This document shows positions 13,820 through 19,689 of a stretch of 19,689 nucleotides of DNA, piece by piece. Each line of letters starts with the position of its first letter. Position 1 is the first letter of the stretch. A program made the position numbers and the translations under genes. Origin of the DNA: an uncultured Arcanobacterium sp. (GTDB lineage Bacteria; Actinomycetota; Actinomycetes; Actinomycetales; Actinomycetaceae); NCBI RefSeq assembly GCF_947253055.1, contig NZ_CAMXYE010000017.1:1-19689 (forward strand). Direction: 5' to 3'. The notes beneath the pieces are model-generated. The model was not told the DNA's origin and ran no database searches. It worked only from the letters and a program-made list of their open reading frames with translations.

Positions 13820-14999
13820 TAAGTAAATCGTCGATTATTGCTACCACTTGCTGTAGATTGTCGGTAAAGACCTCCGGATCTGGCAACAGGGATATATTCA
13901 AAAATCCGGGGGTGGGTAGGTCGAAGAAATATCCCGGCTGCGCGGTGAGCTCGGCGCGGCGAATAAGCTCCTGCACTAGCTCTGCTTCGTCTAAATAGGA
14001 GGGAAAACGGAAAAGAGCACTCCAGCCCCCTTCCGGCAAATAGATACTCAAAGATTGCTGACGACTAGAAGTAACTAGGCGCTGCAAAGTGGCGAGGTTT
14101 GTGCGCGTGCGGGCGCGAATCCGCTCTATTTGCGCAGGTATTTCTGCTAAAAGCTCAGGCAGCTGCTCCGTAATCAATGTACTCATCGGTAAATAAGCAT
14201 CGGCAATTATATCTAGGCGAGCTTGGGCAGCGGCTACTAAATCAGCCGGTCCGCTCACTTCAATCCAAGCCAGCTTAACTTGCGGAGCGCCCAAATTTTT
14301 TGAAAACCCATCTAAAGCCAGAGTGAGCACAGACTTTTCTCCCGCAAACCGCTGCACTCCACCTGCCTGCAGATCCGCCTCCGCACCCAGAGAATAGGAA
14401 AAGAAAACTTCATCTGCAATAAGTGGCAGATCGTAACGCCGGCAAATTTCTAAAATTTCTGCTCTTTCGCCGCCGTGCAGATAAGAACCAGTAGGATTGT
14501 TGGGATTAATTACTGCTAACGCGCGCGGGCGCAGCTCCGGAGAGGCAGCTGCTAGTTGCTGGTGCAACTCCGCCGTATCTATAAACCACTGCCCGGCGAA
14601 GTGGAGAAAATAATTCTTTTGCCGCGCTCCCTCCAGTGCCGCTAACTGCTCTATGAGCGGGTAACCAGGGCAGGGAGCAAAAATACTCTCCCCGGGGTCA
14701 CAAAATAATTTTAGAAGCCAACTATAGGCCTGCGAAGTGGAACTGAGGAGATAAAGATTTTCTGGATTTACTTCTCTACCTTGCTGTGCAGATAAAAATG
14801 CGGCAAGCTGCCGGCGCGCCCGGAAAGGACCGCGCGGATCGGCAACGTAAGGGCCAGGCACTCCGGCGGGTGCCAGCGCATGTCGCGTAGGATTAGAATC
14901 GCTGATATTTTGCACCTCTATCCCCGCCTCGTGCGCTCTCTTTACCGCTTGCGTCAGAGAATTAATTTCTAACTGGCTAATCCGCTTTGAAAAATGCAC
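13815..14999 (-). CDS. Fold-type I PLP-dependent aminotransferase (class I/II)
   Basis: A 394-residue cytoplasmic PLP enzyme. Family landmarks are SSTSQAYSWLLKLFCDPGE (86-104), the NPNNPTG motif (165-171), ADEVFFSYSL (195-204, Asp196 expected to bind the PLP pyridine nitrogen) and DGFSKNLGAPQVKLAWI (230-246) with Schiff-base Lys234. Two deviations stand out. The phosphate-contacting Arg after the lysine appears as Lys (VKLAW), and the C-terminal substrate-carboxylate Arg that usually precedes the SLL strand is Asn (LNISLL). The substrate may therefore differ from standard aspartate or alanine aminotransferases. The start codon is GTG at 14999. It has no Shine-Dalgarno, and TAGAAT lies 7 nt upstream, so the mRNA may be leaderless. 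It is convergent with the FemAB-like gene across a repeat array. Confidence 0.85.
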   Translation of the reverse strand: MHFSKRISQLEINSLTQAVKRAHEAGIEVQNISDSNPTRHALAPAGVPGPYVADPRGPFRARRQLAAFLSAQQGREVNPENLYLLSSTSQAYSWLLKLFCDPGESIFAPCPGYPLIEQLAALEGARQKNYFLHFAGQWFIDTAELHQQLAAASPELRPRALAVINPNNPTGSYLHGGERAEILEICRRYDLPLIADEVFFSYSLGAEADLQAGGVQRFAGEKSVLTLALDGFSKNLGAPQVKLAWIEVSGPADLVAAAQARLDIIADAYLPMSTLITEQLPELLAEIPAQIERIRARTRTNLATLQRLVTSSRQQSLSIYLPEGGWSALFRFPSYLDEAELVQELIRRAELTAQPGYFFDLPTPGFLNISLLPDPEVFTDNLQQVVAIIDDLLS

Positions 15000-15012
15000 A
15001 AATCTAATTCTA
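14997..15012 (-). promoter_or_regulatory. Putative -10 box for a leaderless GTG start
   Basis: On the minus strand TAGAAT (15012 down to 15007) is followed by 7 nt and then the GTG start of the aminotransferase. No Shine-Dalgarno is present in the leader. The flanking sequence up to 15030 is very AT-rich and shows no good -35. Confidence 0.5.
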
Positions 15013-15067
15013 GATATTTATTAATTAATAGGCAGCCGCTTATAACAAATAGGCAGCTTCTTATAGC

Positions 15068-15105
15068 AATACAAAAATCCGCGCCGCCCTGGCGGACGGC
15101 GCGGA
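15068..15105 (-). terminator. Intrinsic terminator for glpD (possibly bidirectional)
   Basis: A 9-bp perfect stem (TCCGCGCCG at 15078-15086 with 15097-15105) can be extended inward by two further pairs. Read on the minus strand it is followed by TTTTTGTATT, and it starts 34 bp after the glpD stop. On the plus strand the stem is followed by CCTTTTCT, a weaker tail. Confidence 0.88.
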
Positions 15106-15139
15106 CCTTTTCTATACATCCACCCTCTATAAGGGAGGT

Positions 15140-16864
15140 TTACATGGGCGTCACGTCGCCGTGATGATCGCGAATGCGCTGCGCTTCCGCTTCATCTTCT
15201 ATTTGTGCAGCAGCAGCTTCCGCTTTGCAACGCGCTTCATAAGCGGCCAGCTCTTGCTGCTTCTTCTCTTTATTCCACTGCAGTAATCCGCCCATAATAT
15301 CTGCAATGCTCTTGGCAGCTTCTAAACCACGGTCGCGCTTTTCGTAGGTAAGCCGCGTGCGGTGGCAAAGAGTATCTTCCAGATGCAAGGCTCCTTCGTG
15401 CGTCACTCCGAAAGCAATTTCAGCCGCCAGGTATTCTTCCGCTCCCGGAATTTCCTTACCCAGCTCCGGATCCTTCTTAATGGATTCCAGAATGAGCTCA
15501 ATATCCGTGCCGTAGCGATCAAGCAAATCTTCTACATGATCGAGGCTCAGCCCAGATTCCTGCGCTATCTGCTCCCGCCGGTTCCACAGGGCTCGATACC
15601 CAGCAGCTCCCCGAAGCGGAGTCTCTTTCGTAAGCGACGGCAGCTGCTTTGCCTGCTTTGCCTGCTTTCCTAGCGCAAAATCTACCGCGTCTTCTGCCAT
15701 TACTCGATAAGTAGTGAGCTTTCCACCGGCAATTACCACTAATCCGGGCGCAGCTTCGGCTACCGTATGCTCACGCGATACTTTCGTAGAACCGCCGCCC
15801 GCTTTCACTCCCGGCTGGAGCAGCGGGCGCAACCCCGCAAAAGTACCAATGATATCGTCTTCCGTAAGCGGATCTTGTAGCACCTGATTAGCGTGCTCAA
15901 GCACGTAGCGAATATCAGCTTTATTAGCCACCGGATTACGCAGATCCTCTGTGTACTCCGTATCGGTGGTGCCAATTATCCAATAGCGCTTCCACGGAAT
16001 AATAAAGAGTACCGATTTTTCTGTGCGCACAAACATACCCGTGCTGCCTTTAATTCTATCTTTCGGCACCACTATATGAATACCTTTCGAAGCTAATACG
16101 CGCAGCCCACCTTGGGTACCACCCATCGCTTCGCTTTCTTCCGTCCATACGCCAGTAGCATTAATAATGCTCCGCGTACGCACCTTATATTCTTTTCCAG
16201 TTTCCAAATCGCGGAGAGTAGCTCCCACCACTCGGCCGGTGCCATCTTTCTCCATCGCCACTACCTTGGTGCGATTAGCAGCGAACGCACCATACTGTGC
16301 CGCGCTGCGCACTAGGTTCAAGGTGAGCCGGGCATCGTCTACTCGCGCATCGTAATAGACCATCGCACCAATCAAAGCATCTTTCCGCAAATCGGGCACA
16401 GTTTCCAAAGCGCCTTTGCGAGTGAGGTGACGCTGAATCGGCACCGAACCGCAGTAAGCCATTTGTGCCATCACATCGTAGAGGCCTACTCCCATGGTGG
16501 AATACGCACGCTCAATTACGCGGTGCTTAAAAGGCCAGAGGAGCGGCATCTTCTTTACGAGATGTGGAGCTGTGTATTCCAAGAGCAGACCCCGCTCGGC
16601 GAGTGCTTCGTGTACGAGCTTGAAATCTAGCTGGTACAGATAGCGCAAACCGCCGTGCACTAACTTAGAAGAGCGGGATGAAGTACCAGAAGCCCAGTCT
16701 TGCGCTTCTACTATCCCCACTCGCAACCCGCGCAGAGCTGCGTCATAAACTATTCCAGCGCCAGTGATTCCACCGCCGATTACTAAAATATCCAGCCCTT
16801 GCTCATCTGCCATTGCAGTGAGAGATTCTTGCCGACTAGCTGCACTCAGTATTGCTTCGGACAT
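15140..16864 (-). CDS. glpD: Glycerol-3-phosphate dehydrogenase, aerobic FAD type
   Basis: A 574-residue peripheral membrane flavoenzyme that oxidises sn-glycerol-3-phosphate to dihydroxyacetone phosphate and passes electrons to quinone. Motifs are the FAD fold DILVIGGGITGAGIVYDAAL (25-44), RGLRVGIVEAQDWASGTSSR, the substrate-site segment KLVHGGLRYL, FIIPWKRYWIIGTTDTEY, the FAGLRPLL block and GGKLTTYRVMAEDAVDF, followed by the C-terminal domain (FGVTHEGALHLEDTLCHRTR). The ATG at 16864 is chosen over an upstream in-frame ATG at 17032 because AGGGAG lies 9 nt before it and family similarity starts just after; the longer frame runs into the divergent regulator. A 9-bp DNA repeat (TTTGCCTGC twice at 15648-15665) encodes a QAKQAKQ linker. 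It is divergent from the SorC regulator, and glpK lies beyond that gene. Confidence 0.96.
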   Translation of the reverse strand: MSEAILSAASRQESLTAMADEQGLDILVIGGGITGAGIVYDAALRGLRVGIVEAQDWASGTSSRSSKLVHGGLRYLYQLDFKLVHEALAERGLLLEYTAPHLVKKMPLLWPFKHRVIERAYSTMGVGLYDVMAQMAYCGSVPIQRHLTRKGALETVPDLRKDALIGAMVYYDARVDDARLTLNLVRSAAQYGAFAANRTKVVAMEKDGTGRVVGATLRDLETGKEYKVRTRSIINATGVWTEESEAMGGTQGGLRVLASKGIHIVVPKDRIKGSTGMFVRTEKSVLFIIPWKRYWIIGTTDTEYTEDLRNPVANKADIRYVLEHANQVLQDPLTEDDIIGTFAGLRPLLQPGVKAGGGSTKVSREHTVAEAAPGLVVIAGGKLTTYRVMAEDAVDFALGKQAKQAKQLPSLTKETPLRGAAGYRALWNRREQIAQESGLSLDHVEDLLDRYGTDIELILESIKKDPELGKEIPGAEEYLAAEIAFGVTHEGALHLEDTLCHRTRLTYEKRDRGLEAAKSIADIMGGLLQWNKEKKQQELAAYEARCKAEAAAAQIEDEAEAQRIRDHHGDVTPM

Positions 16865-16984
16865 GTGTATTAACTCCCTCGTGTAGTCCTGTCTCTTATA
16901 AATATATTGGCATTCGTAAAAAATAGCACTATTATTCATCAATAAGCACAAATGTGCAGAAAGCGAAAATTGGAGTGAAATTTT
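16865..16984. promoter_or_regulatory. Divergent glpD / SorC-regulator control region
   Basis: This 120-bp gap holds the glpD Shine-Dalgarno (AGGGAG on the minus strand), an AT-rich segment with TATAAATATA (16896-16905), and a perfect palindrome GCACA-AA-TGTGC at 16946-16957, 28 bp before the regulator's ATG. The regulator has GGAG 9 nt upstream of its start. The palindrome is a plausible operator for the adjacent regulator. A 12-bp match to the Nextera mosaic end at 16889-16900 also lies here and casts some doubt on assembly continuity. Confidence 0.5.
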
Positions 16985-17992
16985 ATGCCGAAAAACGCCG
17001 CTAATTCGAGTGAAGAATTCCGCAATATCCATGATGAACGTGATTTACTCGCCTATAAAGCGGCGCTGGCTTACTACGTACAAGACGAAACGATGGAAAC
17101 TATCCGCACCCGGATGGGAATTTCGCGCTCCACCGTATCGAGGCTTATCTCCTATGCCCGCGCCACTGGCATAGTGCGCATTCAAGTGTGCCCAGTAAAT
17201 TTGCCGGATTCGCGCCTCGCCGCCGCATTAGAAAAAAGATTCTCGATTCGCGCGCAGGTGGTAAATTGCTCACCGCAGCAGACCCAGAGTCAGGTGCTCG
17301 GCAATGTGGCTAAAGTAGCTGCTCAGATGGTGAGTTATTTAGTGAAAGATGCCGACGTAGTGGGAATTGCTTGGGGTAATACCACGAGTGAAATGGCTCA
17401 GTACATTCAACACAAAGATTTAGATTCACTCACGCTCGTGCAACTCAACGGCGCCGCCTCGCCTGAAACTTCCGGGCTAAACCACATTGGTAATATCCTC
17501 AACGAGATAGCCGAACGCTGGAATGCGCACACCATACATTTTCCGGTACCGGCTTTTTTTGACGACCCAGCGCTGAAAGAAGCAATGTGGAAAGAACGAG
17601 CCGTCCGGCGGGTACTGGACTGGCAAGAAAAATGCTCCTTAGCAATATTTAGCGTCGGCTCCTTAAAAGGCGAAATTCCCTCTCGCGTCTACGCAGCCGG
17701 ATACCTCAGCCCGGAAGAGTTAATGAACTTACAAAAAGACGCAGTGGTGGGAGATGTCTGCACCGTATTACTTCGCGCAGACGGTTCTTGGAAAGATATT
17801 GAACTCAATAAACGCGCTACCGGTGCCACCCCGGACGTTTTACGGCAAATTCCCCGGCGTTTCTGCTTGGCCGCCGGGCAAGCGAAAGCCTATCCGCTGC
17901 TCGGTGCACTCCGCGCCGGCGTAGTAACCGATTTAGTGTGCGATAACGCCCTCGCTAAAAGAGTCTTAGCACTAGCAGAAGCAAATAAGTAG
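16985..17992 (+). CDS. SorC/DeoR-family sugar-responsive transcriptional regulator
   Basis: A 335-residue DNA-binding protein. The N-terminal helix-turn-helix is seen in QDETMETIRTRMGISRSTVS (33-52) followed by RLISYARATGIVRI. The C-terminal effector domain follows the SorC sugar-binding pattern, with ADVVGIAWGNTTSEM, LVQLNGAA, FPVPAFF, AIFSVGSL and GDVCTVLLRADG. Such regulators sense phosphorylated sugars or polyols. Divergence from glpD and a 165-bp gap to glpK point to glycerol or glycerol-3-phosphate as the signal, which is inference. No recognition of the classical GlpR (DeoR-type) is implied: this is a different family taking that position. The ATG has GGAG 9 nt upstream. Confidence 0.88.
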   Translation: MPKNAANSSEEFRNIHDERDLLAYKAALAYYVQDETMETIRTRMGISRSTVSRLISYARATGIVRIQVCPVNLPDSRLAAALEKRFSIRAQVVNCSPQQTQSQVLGNVAKVAAQMVSYLVKDADVVGIAWGNTTSEMAQYIQHKDLDSLTLVQLNGAASPETSGLNHIGNILNEIAERWNAHTIHFPVPAFFDDPALKEAMWKERAVRRVLDWQEKCSLAIFSVGSLKGEIPSRVYAAGYLSPEELMNLQKDAVVGDVCTVLLRADGSWKDIELNKRATGATPDVLRQIPRRFCLAAGQAKAYPLLGALRAGVVTDLVCDNALAKRVLALAEANK

Positions 17993-18007
17993 ATTAAATA
18001 TACTTAT

Positions 18008-18036
18008 TTGGTTTACACTACTTGCAGGATTGTAAT
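18008..18036 (+). promoter_or_regulatory. glpK: Candidate glpK promoter
   Basis: TTGGTT (18008-18013) and TGTAAT (18031-18036) are separated by 17 bp, with an alternative TTTACA (18012-18017) / TAATAT (18033-18038) pair at 15 bp. An AAATA-TACT-TATTT inverted repeat (17996-18009) overlaps the upstream edge and could be an operator. A direct repeat ATGGGAG lies at 18060 and 18072, in the leader. No terminator separates the regulator gene from glpK, so read-through is possible. Confidence 0.35.
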
Positions 18037-18157
18037 ATCCCGGTGTTTTCCAGCTCTCCATGGGAGCAGAGATGGGAGATATTCCTGGTAATGCTGCCAG
18101 AAATAACTGCGCCGGTTTTTACTATTCGCCCTACCTAAACCTAAAGGATTAAAGATA

Positions 18158-19689
18158 ATGACTACTGCTTTACCTCGCTATGTAATGGCAATTGACCAAG
18201 GCACCACTTCTTCCCGAGCAATTATTTTTAACCATGCCGGCCAGATAGTAGGTTCTGGCCAGCGGGAGCACAAACAAATTTTCCCGAAGCCAGGTTGGGT
18301 AGAACACGATGCCCTCGAAATTTGGGAAAGTGTGCGCGAATGTGTGGCTCTGGCTCTCCAATCCGCAGAAGTAAATCGCCACCAAATAGCGGCAGTCGGT
18401 ATCACTAATCAGCGGGAAACGGTAGTAGTTTGGGATAAAAATACGGGCGAGCCGGTATATAACGCAATTGTTTGGCAAGATACTCGCACCGCACAAATTA
18501 TCCGAGAGCTAGGCGGAAAAGAAGGAAAATCGAAGTATCGAGATATTTGCGGACTCGATCTTTCCACCTACTATTCCGGCCCGGAAATCAAATGGATTCT
18601 CGACAATGTGGAGGGAGCGCGCGCCAAAGCCGAGGCGGGCGATCTCTATTTTGGAAATACGGATTCTTGGGTGCTGTGGAACTTAACCGGAGGCGTGAAC
18701 GGCGGTGTACATAAAACGGATGTGACCAATGCTTCTCGTACCATGCTGATGGATATCCGCACGCTGCAGTGGCGAGAAGATATTTGCGCCGATTTCGGCA
18801 TTCCTATGCAGATGCTGCCCGAGATTTGCTCCTCGGCCGAAATTTATGGCTATGGCCGGAAAAACGGGCTGCTTATCGATACTCCTATTGCCGGAATTCT
18901 CGGCGATCAACAAGCTGCTACTTTCGGGCAAGCCTGTTTCCAAAAAGGGATGGCAAAAAATACCTACGGCACTGGTTGCTTCGCATTGATGAACACCGGC
19001 GCAACTCCAGTATTTTCTCAGAACGGTCTCATCACTACCGTGGCTTATAAGATCGGAAAAGAAGCTCCTCGCTACGCTCTGGAGGGCTCTATCGCCGTCG
19101 CCGGATCTTTAGTGCAGTGGCTGCGCGATAACCTCGGGCTCATCTCCGATTCGGCGGAAGTAGAAAAACTCGCCCAGAGTGTGGAAGACAACGGCGGAGT
19201 CTATTTTGTACCCGCTTTTTCCGGTCTCTTCGCTCCGTATTGGAAAGACGATGCTCGCGGAGCAATAGTCGGGATGACTCGTTACAATACGAAGGCGCAT
19301 ATTGCGCGGGCGGTAGAGGAAGCAACTGCGTTCCAAGCTCGAGAGGTCTTTGACGCGATGATTGCCGATTCGGGAATTGATTTAGCGGAGCTGCGGGTGG
19401 ATGGCGGCATGACGCGCGATAATTTGTTGATGCAATTCCAAGCCGACCAGCTAGGAGTACCCATTATTCGCCCAGAAGTACTGGAAACTACTGCTCTGGG
19501 TGCAGCTTATGCAGCTGGAATCGCGGTGGGCTTCTGGGAAGGCGAAAAAGACGTCGAGGCTAACTGGGCAGAGGGTAAACGCTGGCTGCCGGGCGATAAT
19601 AAGGAAGAATATAACCGTAATTACCGACTGTGGAAGAAAGCAGTTACCCGCACTTTCGACTGGGTCGATGCGGATGTGGAAAAGGCGCA
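18158..19689 (+). CDS. glpK: Glycerol kinase, partial at the window end
   Basis: The frame is open for 510 codons from the ATG at 18158 to the window edge with no stop, so it lacks only a short C-terminus (GlpK is usually about 500-510 residues). It phosphorylates glycerol with ATP to sn-glycerol-3-phosphate in the cytoplasm. FGGY-family motifs are AIDQGTTSSRAIIF (11-24), GITNQRET (81-88, the glycerol-binding Arg-Glu), VWQDTRT (105-111), GLDLSTYYSG (132-141), ILGDQQAATFGQ (247-258, catalytic Asp250), YGTGCF (270-275), LEGSIAVAGSLVQWLRD (308-324), VPAFSGLFAPYW (351-362) and VDGGMTRDNLLMQFQAD (414-430). AAAGGA lies 9 nt before the start. With glpD and the regulator it makes a glycerol catabolic unit. 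No glpF facilitator gene lies inside the window. Confidence 0.97.
   Translation, partial: MTTALPRYVMAIDQGTTSSRAIIFNHAGQIVGSGQREHKQIFPKPGWVEHDALEIWESVRECVALALQSAEVNRHQIAAVGITNQRETVVVWDKNTGEPVYNAIVWQDTRTAQIIRELGGKEGKSKYRDICGLDLSTYYSGPEIKWILDNVEGARAKAEAGDLYFGNTDSWVLWNLTGGVNGGVHKTDVTNASRTMLMDIRTLQWREDICADFGIPMQMLPEICSSAEIYGYGRKNGLLIDTPIAGILGDQQAATFGQACFQKGMAKNTYGTGCFALMNTGATPVFSQNGLITTVAYKIGKEAPRYALEGSIAVAGSLVQWLRDNLGLISDSAEVEKLAQSVEDNGGVYFVPAFSGLFAPYWKDDARGAIVGMTRYNTKAHIARAVEEATAFQAREVFDAMIADSGIDLAELRVDGGMTRDNLLMQFQADQLGVPIIRPEVLETTALGAAYAAGIAVGFWEGEKDVEANWAEGKRWLPGDNKEEYNRNYRLWKKAVTRTFDWVDADVEKA

Noticed and set aside
16865..17032. 56-residue N-terminal extension of glpD
   Set aside because: It overlaps the divergent regulator gene and promoter region, and the FAD fold begins at the right distance from the ATG at 16864.
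18037..18157. Riboswitch or structured leader before glpK
   Set aside because: Short complementary stretches around CTCCATGGGAG exist, but I recognise no known riboswitch core.

Overview
This window looks like chromosomal DNA from a moderate-GC member of the Actinomycetota, most likely a low-GC Actinomycetaceae-type organism. That placement is an inference. It rests on dnaB lying beside a MATE transporter gene (a pairing I recall from actinobacterial chromosomes), several starts that look leaderless (a TANNNT -10 box 6-7 nt before the start codon with no Shine-Dalgarno), a KstD-like flavoprotein, and standard use of all three stop codons. I recognise no tRNA, rRNA, CRISPR array, phage gene or insertion sequence. 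The first 49 bases are not genomic: they are an Illumina Nextera (Tn5) library adapter with part of P5 and a 10-nt index, so this is the untrimmed end of an assembled contig.

Layout. Positions 50-4783 carry five rightward genes: a PlsC-type acyltransferase, a proline-iminopeptidase-like alpha/beta hydrolase, an aldo/keto reductase, a dual-cysteine pyridoxal kinase (pdxK) and an HD-domain phosphohydrolase 13 bp behind it. Leftward dnaB (4921-6270) is separated from a rightward MATE transporter (6716-8122) by a 445-bp AT-rich gap holding at least six DnaA-box-like 9-mers, an origin-like or DnaA-titration-like signature. A KstD-like FAD dehydrogenase follows (8258-10003), closed by a textbook intrinsic terminator.

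Positions 10156-13708 form a probable cell-envelope or glycan locus: a leftward GT4 glycosyltransferase divergent from a DegT/DnrJ-type PLP enzyme, which overlaps by ATGA a FemAB/GNAT-type aminoacyl (or acyl) transferase. The FemAB-like gene is out of frame at a run of ten G. Nine G would restore a 354-residue protein, so this is either an assembly error or, more interestingly, a phase-variable contingency gene caught in the OFF state. A leftward fold-type I aminotransferase follows.

The right end (15140-19689) is a glycerol utilisation region: leftward glpD, a divergent SorC-family regulator, then glpK, which runs off the window nearly complete. GlpK phosphorylates glycerol and GlpD oxidises glycerol-3-phosphate to dihydroxyacetone phosphate. 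The regulator is well placed to control both through a GCACA-AA-TGTGC palindrome in the divergent gap.

A recurring architectural feature is short tandem repeats at gene 3' ends: 12-bp units overlapping the hydrolase stop, 13-bp units between HD and dnaB, and about 18-bp units overlapping the aminotransferase stop. The 13-bp array, the G10 tract and the 18-bp array are natural candidates for strain-to-strain length variation.
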